NCBI GenBank assembly: GCA_963821275.1
Contig: CAWGDF010000008.1
Location: 248,001 to 312,000, forward strand
DNA length: 64,000 nucleotides
Source of the DNA: JACVRW01 sp963821275
GTDB lineage: Bacteria; Actinomycetota; Thermoleophilia; Solirubrobacterales; Thermoleophilaceae
Direction: 5' to 3'
Shown here piece after piece: positions 31,980-41,162 of the stretch (positions are counted from its first letter, which is position 1; each line of letters begins with the position of its first letter). The notes beneath the pieces are model-generated. The model was not told the DNA's origin and searched no databases. It worked only from the letters and a program-made list of their open reading frames with translations. The position numbers and the translations under genes were made by a program.

Positions 31980-32846
31980 ATGGTCCGAAATGGACGCATC
32001 GCTTTGCTGTTCCCAGGTCAGGGGAGCCAGACGGCCGACATGCGCGAGCAGGTCGAGCGCCACCGGCCCGACCTGTTCGAGCTTGCGCGCGCGGAGGTCG
32101 GCGACGACCTCTTCGAGCGCGCGGACGACGGCACCCGCTGGGCCCAGCCGGCCATCTTCTGCGCCGCACTCACAGGCTTTGACGTGCTCCGTGATCGGGT
32201 GGAGCCGGACCTTATGGCCGGCCATTCCCTCGGGGAGATCGCGGCGCTGGTGGCCGCGGATGCGCTCACCACGGAGGACGGTCTCCGTCTGGTGGCCGCC
32301 CGCGGCCGCCTCATGCAGCAGGCGGCCGAAGCCGGCCAGGGTGGCATGCTCGCCGTACGAGCGCGGGAGCGCGCTCCGGTCGAGCGTGTCGCCGAGGCTT
32401 GCGGGCTGACGGTCGCCAACGACAACGCACCCGACCAGCTGGTGCTCTCCGGCGCCGACGCCGACCTGGGGGAGGCCGAGAAGCGCCTCGCCGAGGAGCG
32501 GGTCCGCGCCAAGCGCCTGCCCGTGGCCGGGGCCTTCCACTCGCCGCTGATGGAGCCGGCCGTGGAGCCCTTCCGTGAGCTGGTGCAGTCCACCGAGGTG
32601 CGCCAGCCGCGCGTCCCGGTGCTCTCGTGCGTGACCGCCGAGCCCTTCGACAACGTGCGCGAGCGGCTGGTCGAGGCGATCACCCGGCCCGTGCGCTGGC
32701 TCGAGGTCATGCAGGGGCTGGAGCAACGCGGGGCCACGCGCTTCGTGGAGACGGGCCCAGGCAAGGTCCTCACCGGCCTCGTCCGCAAGTCGCTCGCCGA
32801 CGCCGACGCGGAGGCACCGCTGAGCATGGAGCCCGCCAATGCGTAG
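31980..32846 (+). CDS. fabD: Malonyl-CoA:ACP transacylase
   Basis: FabD loads malonate onto ACP for FAS-II. The 288-residue protein has L-L-F-P-G-Q-G-S-Q near 9-17, the nucleophile motif A-G-H-S-L-G-E near 81-87, and the F-H-S-P-L-M with the catalytic His near 185-190. It opens the operon fabD-fabH-fabG-acpP-fabF-accD-SGNH-maoC-fabI, in which nearly all genes overlap. Confidence 0.95.
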   Translation: MVRNGRIALLFPGQGSQTADMREQVERHRPDLFELARAEVGDDLFERADDGTRWAQPAIFCAALTGFDVLRDRVEPDLMAGHSLGEIAALVAADALTTEDGLRLVAARGRLMQQAAEAGQGGMLAVRARERAPVERVAEACGLTVANDNAPDQLVLSGADADLGEAEKRLAEERVRAKRLPVAGAFHSPLMEPAVEPFRELVQSTEVRQPRVPVLSCVTAEPFDNVRERLVEAITRPVRWLEVMQGLEQRGATRFVETGPGKVLTGLVRKSLADADAEAPLSMEPANA

Positions 32847-33841
32847 CCCTGAGCTGACCCGCCCGGTCGCCGGGCCGCCCGTGGTCGAGCCGCGCACGCG
32901 GACCGCGGTGCTGTCGTCCGTCGCAATGGCCGTGCCCGAGCAGGTGATCGGCAACGAGGTGATCGCCGAGGGCGCGGGCGTGACCGAGCAGTGGATCGTC
33001 CACCGCACCGGCGTGCGTGAGCGCCGCCACGTCAGCGAGGGCGAGCGCCTGAGCGATCTGGCGCTGGCCGCCGGCCGCGAGGCGCTGGACGCCGCGGGCC
33101 TGAAGCCGGCCGATCTGGACCTCGTGATGGTCGCGACCATGGCGGCCGACGAGTTGACCCCCAACGCCGGCCCGCTGGTGGCCCACGAGCTCGGCGCCCA
33201 CCGCGCCGGGGCCATGGACGTCGCCGCCGCCTGCACCGGCTACCTCTCCGCGCTCTCGCTCGCGGCCGCCCAGGTCGAGGGTGGGCGCTGCGACAACATC
33301 CTGCTGATCGGCGCCGACGTGCTCAGCCGCTTCACCGACCCTCGCGACCGAGGCACCGCCGCGCTGTTCGCCGACGGCGCCGGGGCCACCGTCGTAACCC
33401 CCGGCAACGGACAGGGCGGCCGCATCGGCCACATCGTGCTCCGCTCCGACGGGGCGGGAGCCTCGGCCATCCGGGCCGACCACGGCGACACGATCGTCAT
33501 GCAGGGCCATGACACGTTCAAGGCTGCGGTCCATCGCCTGTCCGAGTCGACGCTGGAGGCCATCGAGCACGAGGGGCTCTCGCTCGACGACGTCGACCTG
33601 TTCGTCTACCACCAGGCCAACGCGCGCATCCTGGCCGCGGTCGGAGAGCGCCTGGGCCTGGAGCGCGACCGCGTGATCGACTGCATCGACCGCTTCGGCA
33701 ACACGTCGTCGGCCACGCTGCCGATCGCACTGGCCGACGCCCAGGAGCGCGGGATGCTCCGGCCCGGGCGCGACCGTGCTGCTGGGCGCCTTCGGCGCCG
33801 GCTTCACCTGGGGCGCGGGGGTGATCGAGTGGCCGCGATGA
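32839..33841 (+). CDS. fabH: 3-oxoacyl-ACP synthase III (frameshift near the 3' end)
   Basis: FabH condenses acetyl- or branched acyl-CoA with malonyl-ACP to start fatty acid synthesis. Catalytic Cys132 (A-A-C-T-G-Y), His (Y-H-Q-A-N) and Asn (G-N-T-S-S-A-T) are all present. At the GGG of 33766-33768 one extra base shifts the frame; the shifted frame happens to run on into fabG. Deleting one G restores the usual FabH end (G-A-T-V-L-L-G-A-F-G-A-G-F-T-W-G) and a TGA at 33839-33841 overlapping the fabG ATG (ATGA). Since fabH is normally essential, a sequencing error is the likely cause. The start ATG overlaps fabD by 8 nt. Confidence 0.85.
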
Positions 33842-34572
33842 ACGGCAGGCCGGAGGGCAGCGCCCTGGTCACCGGCGGCTCGCGCGGCATCGGCGCGGCC
33901 ATCGCCCGCCCGCTCGCCAACGAGGGCTGGCCGGTGGGCGTCAACTACCGCAGCGACAGCGAGGCGGCCGAGGCCGTGGTCGGTGAGATCACCGACGCCG
34001 GCGGCCGCGCGCTCGCCCTCCAGGGCGACATCGCCGATCCGGAGACCGCCGACGCGCTCTTCACTGCGCTCGAGGACGAGTTCGGCCCGGTGCTGGTGCT
34101 CGTGAACAACGCCGGCGTGCGGGCCGACGGCCTCTCGCCCCAGATCGACGACGACGACTGGCACAAGGTGATCGACACCAACCTCTCGGCCGCCTTCCGG
34201 CTCACCCGCCGCGCCCTGCGGCCGATGCTCAAGGCCCGCTACGGGCGGGTGGTCAACATCGCCTCGATCGTCGGCCAGCGCGCGAATCCCGGCCAGGCCA
34301 ACTACGCAGCCTCCAAGGCGGGGCTCGTGGCCATGACCAAGACCGTGGCCGCCGAGGTGGCGCGCCGAGGCGTGACCGTGAACGCCGTCGCCCCCGGGCT
34401 CATCGAGACCGACATGACCGAGGGCATCGGCGACAACTTGCTGGAGCACGTGCCCGCCCGCCGGCCCGGCACGCCGGACGAGGTGGCCGAGTGCGTGCGC
34501 TTCCTGGCGTCGGACGGCGCCGCGTACGTGACCGGCGTGTGCCTCACCGTCGACGGCGGACTGACTGCGTAA
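33838..34572 (+). CDS. fabG: 3-oxoacyl-ACP reductase
   Basis: FabG reduces 3-oxoacyl-ACP with NADPH. The 244-residue SDR shows V-T-G-G-S-R-G-I-G near 11-19, N-N-A-G near 86-89 and the catalytic S (N-I-A-S-I) and Y-A-A-S-K. As written the frame is open upstream into fabH, but that is explained by the fabH frameshift; the ATG in ATGA is the true start. Confidence 0.95.
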   Translation: MNGRPEGSALVTGGSRGIGAAIARPLANEGWPVGVNYRSDSEAAEAVVGEITDAGGRALALQGDIADPETADALFTALEDEFGPVLVLVNNAGVRADGLSPQIDDDDWHKVIDTNLSAAFRLTRRALRPMLKARYGRVVNIASIVGQRANPGQANYAASKAGLVAMTKTVAAEVARRGVTVNAVAPGLIETDMTEGIGDNLLEHVPARRPGTPDEVAECVRFLASDGAAYVTGVCLTVDGGLTA

Positions 34573-34597
34573 CACCGGATCCCCGAAGGAGGAACGA

Positions 34598-34846
34598 ATG
34601 TCGACCACAGCAACCAGAGAGCAGATCGAGGAGCGCATGGTCAAGGCGCTCGCGGAGTTCGGCGCGGAGCCGGACGAGATCACCCCCGACGCCGAGTTCG
34701 AGGCCCTGGACGTGGACTCCCTCGACCTCGTCGAGCTCGCCCAGATCGTCGAGGACGACTATGGCGTGCAGCTCAAGGGCGAGGACATGGAGGGCGTCAA
34801 GACCGTCCGGCAGGCCGTGGACCTGGTGGTATCGAAGCTTCCATGA
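34598..34846 (+). CDS. acpP: Acyl carrier protein
   Basis: An acidic 82-residue ACP with the phosphopantetheine site D-V-D-S-L-D-L-V-E-L near 38-47 (Ser at the attachment point). It carries the growing acyl chain. It has its own strong GGAGG ribosome site 5-6 nt before the ATG, unlike its neighbours, which fits the need for excess ACP. It overlaps fabF by 4 nt. Confidence 0.95.
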   Translation: MSTTATREQIEERMVKALAEFGAEPDEITPDAEFEALDVDSLDLVELAQIVEDDYGVQLKGEDMEGVKTVRQAVDLVVSKLP

Positions 34847-36045
34847 CGCGGACCGTCGTAATCACCGGCGTGGGCGCCGTGACGCCGTTGGGCGTCGGCG
34901 CCCGCACCCTGCACGAGCGCTGGAGCGCGGGGCAGTCCGGGATCGAGGACGGCTTCGGCCGCGCGAACGAGTTCGAGCCCAAGGAGCACCTCTCGATCAA
35001 GGAGGTGCGGCGCTCGGACCGCTTCACCCAGTTCGCTCTCGCCGCCGCCAAGGAGGCGCTGGAGGACGCGGGCTGGGAGGACGGCCCGCCCGGCGACCCC
35101 GACCGCACCGGCTGCGTGATCGGCACGGGCATCGGCGGCATCGGCACGCTCGAGGGCCAGCACATCGTCATGCGCGACGAGGGCCCGGAGCGGGTATCGC
35201 CGCTGTCGATCCCGCTGCTCATGGCCAACGCCGCCTCCGGCGTGGTGGCCATGAAGTACAACCTCCGCGGCCAGTCGTTCGGCACCGTGTCCGCCTGCGC
35301 GGCCGGGGCCCATTCGATCGGGATGGCCTCCCGGCTGATCGCCTACGGCGACGCCGACCGGGTGGTCACCGGGGGCAGCGAGTCGACGATCACGCCGCTC
35401 GCCACCACCGCCTTCAGGCGGATGGACGCTCTGTCGGACAGCGGCGTGTCGCGCCCCTTCGACAAGCGACGCGACGGATTCGTGATGGGCGAGGGCGCCG
35501 GAGTGCTGGTGCTCGAGGAGGAGGAGGCCGCCAAGGAGCGCGGCGCCCGCATCCTGGGCTACGTGCGGGGCTATGCCTCGACCTCCGACGCGCACCACCT
35601 GACCGCCCCGGAGCCCAGCGGCCGCGGAGCCGCGAAGGCGATCGAGCTCGCCATGGCGGACGCGGACGTAGGCCCGGACGACGTGATCTACGTGAACGCC
35701 CACGGCACTTCGACGCCGCTCAACGACCGCGCCGAGACGAACGCGATCAAGACCGCGCTCGGCGAGGAGCGCGCGGCGGCGCTGCCGGTCAGCTCGACCA
35801 AGTCGTCCATCGGGCACCTGCTCGGGGCGGCGGGCGCGGTGGAGTCCATCGCCACGCTGCTCGCCCTGCGCGACCGGATTGCCCCGCCGACCCTGAACTA
35901 CGAGGAGCCCGACGAGGGGCTCGACCTGGACTACGTACCCAACGAGGCGCGGCCGCTGGAGAACGGCGACCGGCGCGCGATCGGTCTCTCGAACGCATTC
36001 GGGTTCGGGGGGCACAATGCCGTGCTCTGCCTGGAGGCTTCATGA
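34843..36045 (+). CDS. fabF: 3-oxoacyl-ACP synthase II
   Basis: FabF elongates acyl-ACP with malonyl-ACP. The 400-residue thiolase-fold protein has the Cys-His-His triad: V-S-A-C-A-A-G-A-H, N-A-H-G-T-S-T-P-L-N-D and S-S-I-G-H-L-L-G-A-A-G, ending in the typical N-A-F-G-F-G-G-H-N. Both flanking junctions are ATGA overlaps. Confidence 0.95.
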   Translation: MTRTVVITGVGAVTPLGVGARTLHERWSAGQSGIEDGFGRANEFEPKEHLSIKEVRRSDRFTQFALAAAKEALEDAGWEDGPPGDPDRTGCVIGTGIGGIGTLEGQHIVMRDEGPERVSPLSIPLLMANAASGVVAMKYNLRGQSFGTVSACAAGAHSIGMASRLIAYGDADRVVTGGSESTITPLATTAFRRMDALSDSGVSRPFDKRRDGFVMGEGAGVLVLEEEEAAKERGARILGYVRGYASTSDAHHLTAPEPSGRGAAKAIELAMADADVGPDDVIYVNAHGTSTPLNDRAETNAIKTALGEERAAALPVSSTKSSIGHLLGAAGAVESIATLLALRDRIAPPTLNYEEPDEGLDLDYVPNEARPLENGDRRAIGLSNAFGFGGHNAVLCLEAS

Positions 36046-37517
36046 GCGCACTTGCCGAACGGTCAGCTTCCCTCCGGCTGGTCGAGGAGGAGACCCGCAC
36101 CCTCACCCCGCACGAGCGCTTGGAGGCGCTCTGCGACCCGGGCTCGCTTCACGTGATCCGCTCGGCAGTCCTGCCGCGGCGCGAGTCGAAGCGGATGCGC
36201 GCCGGAGACGGCGTGGTGGGCGCCTCGGGCACCGTCGCCGGCCGCCCCGTCTACTGCTACGCCCAGGACCAGAGCTTCGTGGGCGGCTCCCTGGGCGAGG
36301 CGCACGCCGAGACCATCGTGCGGGTGATGCGCCTGGCCGGGCGGGCCGGTGCCCCGATCGTGGGCTTCGTGGCTTCGGGCGGGGCCCGGATGGACGACGG
36401 CCTGGCCGCCCTGGGCGGCTACGGGCGCATCTTCCGCGAGACGGTCGCGCTCTCCGGGCGCGTGCCGCAGATCTCCGTGATCACCGGCCTGTCGGCCGGC
36501 GGCGCCGCCTACTCGCCCGCCCTCAACGACTTCGTGGTCATGACGCGCGAGTCGGCCATGTTCCTCACGGGTCCCGGCATCGTCGGCGAGGTCACCGGCG
36601 AGTCCGTTGACGCCGCGGGGCTCGGCGGGCCCAAGGTGCACGAGCGCAACGGTGTCTGCCAGTTCGTGACCGAGACCGATGTGGAGGCCGCCCGGATGGT
36701 GCGCGACCTCCTCGCCCATCTGCCCCAGAAGGCCGGCGACACGCCGCCCCACACGGCTCCCGCCGACCCCAGGCGCGCCGACCCCAGCACGGTGGTGCCC
36801 TCCGCCGCCCGCAAGGTGTACGACGTGCGCGGCGTGATCGAGGCCATCGTCGACGGCGGCCGCCACCTCGAGGTGTCCCAGCGCTGGGCGCGCAACATGG
36901 TCACCACGTTCGGGCGCATCGACGGCCGGCCCGTCGGCGTGATCGCCAACCAGGCCTGGTACCTGGGCGGCGTGATCGACTCGGCTGCCGCGCAGAAGGC
37001 AGCCAAGTTCGTGCGCACCTGCAACGCCTTCGGCCTGCCGCTGGTCGTGCTGGTGGACACGCCTGGCTTCATGCCCGGCACCAAGCAGGAGGGCCAGGGC
37101 GTGATCCGTCACGGGGCGAAGCTGCTGCACGCCTTCGCCGAGGCCGTGGTGCCCAAGGTGACCGTCGTGCTGCGCAAGGCCTACGGCGGCGGCTACATCA
37201 CCATGAACTCGCGCGACCTAGGCGCCGACCTGGCGCTGGCCTGGCCGGATGCCGAGATCGGGGTCATGGGCCCGAAGCAGGCGGTGGGCATCGTCCACCG
37301 CAAGGACATCGCGGCGGCCGACGATCCCGAGGCCGAGCGCGAGCGCCTGGCCGCCGAGTACGCGGGCGAGCAGCTCTCGGCCGAGGTCGCCGCCCGCGAG
37401 GGCTTCATCGACGAATTGGTCGAGCCGGGTGAGACCCGGGCCCGCCTGTCCAATGCGCTGGCGGCGCTCTGCCACGGCGGGCGCTTCGGCAACGGGCCGG
37501 GGAACATCCCGCTGTGA
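36042..37517 (+). CDS. Acyl-CoA carboxylase carboxyltransferase (AccD5/PccB type)
   Basis: The 491-residue protein contains both carboxyltransferase halves (N-half with G-A-R-M and G-L-S-A-G-G-A-A-Y-S; C-half with D-T-P-G-F-M-P-G and Y-G-G-G-Y-I-T-M). It has no zinc finger, so it is of the PccB/AccD5 kind rather than E. coli AccD. It would transfer CO2 from carboxybiotin to acetyl-CoA (or propionyl-CoA) to give malonyl-CoA for the adjacent fab genes. The biotin-carrying alpha subunit is not in the window. Confidence 0.9.
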   Translation: MSALAERSASLRLVEEETRTLTPHERLEALCDPGSLHVIRSAVLPRRESKRMRAGDGVVGASGTVAGRPVYCYAQDQSFVGGSLGEAHAETIVRVMRLAGRAGAPIVGFVASGGARMDDGLAALGGYGRIFRETVALSGRVPQISVITGLSAGGAAYSPALNDFVVMTRESAMFLTGPGIVGEVTGESVDAAGLGGPKVHERNGVCQFVTETDVEAARMVRDLLAHLPQKAGDTPPHTAPADPRRADPSTVVPSAARKVYDVRGVIEAIVDGGRHLEVSQRWARNMVTTFGRIDGRPVGVIANQAWYLGGVIDSAAAQKAAKFVRTCNAFGLPLVVLVDTPGFMPGTKQEGQGVIRHGAKLLHAFAEAVVPKVTVVLRKAYGGGYITMNSRDLGADLALAWPDAEIGVMGPKQAVGIVHRKDIAAADDPEAERERLAAEYAGEQLSAEVAAREGFIDELVEPGETRARLSNALAALCHGGRFGNGPGNIPL

Positions 37518-38125
37518 GCCGCCCGCTCGACAGCTACGTCGCCCTCGGCGACAGCTTCACCGCGGGCTTGGAGCCGGGGGCCGAGCGCTGGCCGGACGCC
37601 CTGGCCCGCGCGCTGGGCGAGGACGTGCGCTACGAGAACCTGGCCGAGGTCGGCGCCACAAGCGAGCAGGTGGAGCGGGAGCAGATCCCTCGCGCGATCG
37701 AGTTGCAGCCGCGGCTCATCACCCTGATCTGCGGCGCCAACGACGTGCTCGAGAGCACGCGGCCCGATCCGGGCGAGTACGCGATCCGCCTCTCGCGGAT
37801 GTTCTCGCGCCTGCGCCAGGCGCTCCCCGAGGCGGAGATCCTGACCGCCACCTATCCCGACATCAGCCGCTTCCTCGACCTCCGGCCACGCTCGCGCGAG
37901 CGGGTGGAGAAGGGGTTGCAGCGCTTCAACGCGGCCTGCCGAATGGTCGCGGGCCGCCACGGCGTCCCCCTGCTGGAGGGCTTCGACCACCCGGCAGCCG
38001 AAGAGCGCGCCACCTTTGCCGACGACGGCTTCCACCCGTCGGAGGAAGGCCACCGGCGTGCGGCGGCCGAGATGGTGGACGTGCTGCGGCAGCGGCTTCG
38101 CCGCCGGGGACCCGCGGTCGCATGA
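37514..38125 (+). CDS. Cytosolic SGNH/GDSL hydrolase in the fab operon
   Basis: The 203-residue protein shows V-A-L-G-D-S-F-T-A-G near 9-18 (nucleophile Ser), C-G-A-N-D-V near 73-78 and D-G-F-H-P-S-E-E-G-H near 169-178. No signal peptide is present, so it probably acts as an esterase or thioesterase inside the cell; its place in the FAS-II operon suggests acyl-ester or acyl-thioester substrates (inference). GTG start overlaps the carboxyltransferase stop. Confidence 0.82.
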   Translation: MSRPLDSYVALGDSFTAGLEPGAERWPDALARALGEDVRYENLAEVGATSEQVEREQIPRAIELQPRLITLICGANDVLESTRPDPGEYAIRLSRMFSRLRQALPEAEILTATYPDISRFLDLRPRSRERVEKGLQRFNAACRMVAGRHGVPLLEGFDHPAAEERATFADDGFHPSEEGHRRAAAEMVDVLRQRLRRRGPAVA

Positions 38126-38610
38126 CCTGGGCCGCGCGGGACTTCGACGCCCTGAACGAGGGCGAGCGCTTCGTCACGCCCGGGCGCACGATCTCCGAGG
38201 CGGACATCGTCAGCTTCGCCACGATCACCGGGGACACGCATCCCCAGCACACCGATGCCGAGTGGGCGGCGGACAGCCGCTTCGGGGAGCGCATCGCCCA
38301 CGGGCTGCTGGTGCTGTCCTACGCCGCCGGCCTCGTGGACTTCGATCCGGAGCGGGTCGTGGCGCTGCGCCGCGTCGGCGACGCGGTCTTCAAGCAGCCG
38401 GTGAGGATCGGCGACACCGTGCACGTGGAGGGCGAGATCGCGCGGACCCGTGTGCTCGACGACCAGCACGGCCTGGTCGAGCTGCGCTGGAAGGTGCTCA
38501 ACCAAGACGGCCGGCTCGTGCTGCGCACGTCGGTCGAGGTGGTCTGGCGGCGGGATGCCGTGCCGCCCGTGGAGGAGCCCAGGGCCGAGGCCCGGCCCGT
38601 GCTGATCTGA
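38122..38610 (+). CDS. MaoC-like hotdog dehydratase
   Basis: The 162-residue protein has the hydratase-2 motif region F-A-T-I-T-G-D-T-H-P-Q-H near 32-43 (Asp and His catalytic pair) and I-A-H-G-L-L near 60-65. No fabZ is seen in this operon, so this R-specific hydratase/dehydratase probably serves as the 3-hydroxyacyl-ACP dehydratase of FAS-II (inference from position between SGNH and fabI; cf. the HadAB dehydratases of mycobacteria). ATG overlaps the stop upstream. Confidence 0.85.
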   Translation: MTWAARDFDALNEGERFVTPGRTISEADIVSFATITGDTHPQHTDAEWAADSRFGERIAHGLLVLSYAAGLVDFDPERVVALRRVGDAVFKQPVRIGDTVHVEGEIARTRVLDDQHGLVELRWKVLNQDGRLVLRTSVEVVWRRDAVPPVEEPRAEARPVLI

Positions 38611-39392
38611 TGCTGGCGGGCAAGCGCCTGCTGATCACGGGCGTCTTGACCAGGGGCAGCATCGCCTATTCGGTGGCCCAGCGCGCCCAGGAGGAGGGCG
38701 CCGAGATCGTCCTGACCGGGTTCGGCCGCACCAAGCGCATGACCGAGCGCGCGGCCGCGCGCCTGCCCGACCCGCCCGACGTGCTCGAGCTGGACGTGAA
38801 CAGCCCGGACGACTTCGCGGCGCTCGTGGGCGACCTCGAGTCGCGCTGGGGCGGGGTCGACGGCGCGCTGCACGCCATCGCGTTCGCGCCCGGCGACGCT
38901 CTCGGCGGCAACTTCATGAGCGCGCCGCCCGAGTCGGCCGAGCTGGCCTTCCGTACGAGCGCCTACTCCTTCAAAGCGCTGGGCGAGGCGCTCGCCCCCC
39001 TGATGAAGGACGGCGGCAGCCTCGTGGGCATGGACTTCGACGCCAGCGTGGCCTGGCCGGTCTACGACTGGATGGGGGTGGCCAAGGCGGCCCTCGAGTC
39101 GGTCTCCCGCTACCTGGCCCGGGACCTGGGCGGCAACGGCGTGCGGGTCAACCTGATCTCGGCCGGGCCGATCGAGACGCCCGCCGCCGAGGGCATCCCG
39201 GGCTTCGACGGCCTGGCGGGGATGTGGGGCGAGCAGGCGCCGCTGGGCTGGGACACCGGCGACCCCGCCGGGGTGGCCGACGCCGTGCTGTTCCTCCTGT
39301 CGGATCTCTCCCGCCGTATCACCGGAGAGATCGTGCACGTGGACGGGGGCTTCCACGCCATGGGCGCCCCGCTCACGCCGCCCGGGCGATAA
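38610..39392 (+). CDS. fabI: Enoyl-ACP reductase, InhA-like
   Basis: FabI/InhA reduces enoyl-ACP with NADH, closing each elongation cycle. The 260-residue protein has G-S-I-A-Y-S-V-A near 17-24, the catalytic Y-D-W-M-G-V-A-K (Tyr and Lys six residues apart) followed by L-E-S-V-S-R-Y-L-A-R, closely like InhA, and a final I-V-H-V-D-G-G-F. ATG overlaps the maoC stop by one base (TGATG). The stop codon is embedded in the GATAAT box of coaX. Confidence 0.94.
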   Translation: MLAGKRLLITGVLTRGSIAYSVAQRAQEEGAEIVLTGFGRTKRMTERAAARLPDPPDVLELDVNSPDDFAALVGDLESRWGGVDGALHAIAFAPGDALGGNFMSAPPESAELAFRTSAYSFKALGEALAPLMKDGGSLVGMDFDASVAWPVYDWMGVAKAALESVSRYLARDLGGNGVRVNLISAGPIETPAAEGIPGFDGLAGMWGEQAPLGWDTGDPAGVADAVLFLLSDLSRRITGEIVHVDGGFHAMGAPLTPPGR

Positions 39393-39393
39393 T
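39388..39393 (+). promoter_or_regulatory. -10 box of leaderless coaX
   Basis: GATAAT (5 of 6 matches to TATAAT) overlaps the fabI stop and is followed by 7 nt and the coaX GTG. It would allow coaX to be transcribed apart from the fab operon. Confidence 0.5.
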
Positions 39394-39400
39394 CGCCTGC

Positions 39401-40168
39401 GTGCTGCTCACAATCGACGTCGGCAACACCCAGACCCACGTGGGCGCCTTTCGCGGTGACGAGCTCGTGGAGCATTGGCGCTTCGCCACCGTGCGCTTCG
39501 CCACCGCCGACGAGCTGGCCGCCACCATCGCGTCGCTGCTCGGCCTGCACGGGCTGCGGCTGCCGGACGCCGAAGCGACCATCGTCTCCGCGGTCGTGCC
39601 CGCCCTGGCCCAGGAGTACGAGAGGCTCATCACCCGCTACCTCGGCGACGCCGGCGCCCTGGTGGGCCCGAGGCTGAAGACGGGCATGCCGATCCGGATC
39701 GACAACCCCCAGGAGCTGGGCGCCGACCGGCTCGTCAACGCCGTGGCCGCCTACGACCGCATCGGCGGCGCCTGCATCTCCGTCGACTTCGGCACCGCGA
39801 TCAACTACGACGTCGTCTCCTCCCGCGGCGAGTACCTCGGCGGCGTGATCTCCCCCGGCGTGGAGGTCTCGCTGGCCGCCCTGGAGGCCCGGGCCGCCCG
39901 GCTCCCGCGGGTGGAGATCGCCGAGCCGCGCCACGCCATCGGCCGCGGCACGCGCGAGGCGATCCAGTCCGGCGTGGTCTACGGCTACGCCGGGCAGGTG
40001 GACGCGATCCTCGGCCGCCTGCGCGAGGAGCTCGGCGAGGAGGCCCCGGCGATCGCAACCGGTGGCCTGGCCGCAGCGATAGTCCCCTTCTGCGAGCAGG
40101 TGGACGAGACCGACGACCTGCTGACCCTCACGGGCCTGAAGCTCATCTGGGAGCGAAACCGGAGCTGA
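39401..40168 (+). CDS. coaX: Type III pantothenate kinase
   Basis: CoaX phosphorylates pantothenate, the first step to CoA and the ACP cofactor. The 255-residue ASKHA-fold protein has D-V-G-N-T near 5-9, the G-A-D-R near 106-109, D-F-G-T-A near 128-132 and the G-G-V-I-S-P-G segment near 145-151. Its place after the FAS-II operon is functionally sensible. GTG start. Confidence 0.93.
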   Translation: MLLTIDVGNTQTHVGAFRGDELVEHWRFATVRFATADELAATIASLLGLHGLRLPDAEATIVSAVVPALAQEYERLITRYLGDAGALVGPRLKTGMPIRIDNPQELGADRLVNAVAAYDRIGGACISVDFGTAINYDVVSSRGEYLGGVISPGVEVSLAALEARAARLPRVEIAEPRHAIGRGTREAIQSGVVYGYAGQVDAILGRLREELGEEAPAIATGGLAAAIVPFCEQVDETDDLLTLTGLKLIWERNRS

Positions 40169-40220
40169 CTTGTAACGCCTGGGCGCCCACGCGTAACGCG
40201 GCGGCTGGCAGGCTGGGCCC

Positions 40221-41162
40221 ATGGAGGCGGCCCGCGATGACGCTCCGTACGTTAGGGGTGTAATAGGACCTCAACGTACGGCGCGTGACGACGATCGGGC
40301 GATCGCGGCGCTGACCCGGCGGCGGCACGGCGTCGTGGACCGTGGCGGTCTGATCGCGGCGGGCGTGGGAGCCGAGGCGGTTAAGCATCGGATTCGTCGA
40401 GGGCGGCTGCATGTCGTCCACCGGGGCGTCTATTCGGTGATGCATCCGGACCTGCTCACTCAGCGCGGCAGGTGGATGGCGGCGGTGCTGGCCGGCGGCC
40501 CGGGCGCCGTGCTGAGCCACAGGTCGGCCGCGGCCCTCTGGGGCCTCGTGCCCCCGGGTCCGGGCCGATCGATGTCACGGTGCCGGGGCGGCGACGCCCG
40601 CGCGCCGGCCTCCGCTTCCACGAAAGCCACCTGCCGCCCGACGAAATCGGCAGCCACGACGGCATCCCCGTCACGAGCGTGCCGCGGACGCTCCTCGACA
40701 ACGCCGCCCTCCTCACCCCGCGCCGTTTGGAACGAGCCCTGAACGAGGCCGAGGTGCTCCGTCTGGCGGACCGGCTGACCCTCGACGACCTGCTCGACCG
40801 CTACCCCGGCCGCGCGGGCAGCGCGCACCAAGAGCGAGCTCGAGGAACGGTTCATCGAGCTGCTCGACGCCGCCGGGCTCCCGCGGCCGGAGGTGAACGT
40901 GACAGTGGCGCTGCCGGGGCGCCGGCCCGAAGTGGACTGCCTCTGGCGACATCAGCGGCTCGTGGTGGAGCTGGACAGCCGTGCCTTCCACGGCACGGTC
41001 GCGGCGTTCGAGCAGGACCGTGAGCGCGACCGGGCGTTGCACGCCGCAGGCTGGGACGTCATCCGGGTCACCTGGCGTCAGCTCAACGAGGGGCGGCATG
41101 CGCTGATTGCCGACCTCGACCGTCTCTTGGCCGCTGCGCCGGCGGTACGGTTGCCGGCGTGA
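40221..41162 (+). pseudogene. Frameshifted AbiEi/DUF559 protein
   Basis: A homologue of the intact gene at 9916-10854, broken twice. Frame 1 covers the winged-helix part (R-L-H-V-V-H-R-G-V-Y-S-V to about 40555); frame 2 continues P-I-D-V-T-V-P-G-R-R-R through L-D-D-L-L-D-R-Y-P-G; from about 40825 the first frame returns with K-S-E-L-E-E-R-F-I-E-L-L and the DUF559 core V-D-C-L-W, V-V-E-L-D-S-R-A-F-H, R-V-T-W-R-Q-L. One missing base near 40565 and one extra near 40825 cancel out. The 5' end of the frame holds a perfect 9-bp inverted repeat, so the true start may be downstream of 40221. Confidence 0.75.
40245..40281. promoter_or_regulatory. Perfect 9-bp inverted repeat before broken AbiEi/DUF559 gene
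   Basis: CCGTACGTT (40245-40253) and AACGTACGG (40273-40281) flank a relatively AT-rich 19-nt spacer containing TAATAG. It looks like an operator around a promoter, possibly bound by the AbiEi-like winged helix itself (inference). Confidence 0.45.

Noticed and set aside
32839..34572. Bifunctional FabH-FabG fusion protein
   Set aside because: A single G removal restores both standard gene ends and the ATGA overlap, so the fusion is best seen as a frameshift artefact.
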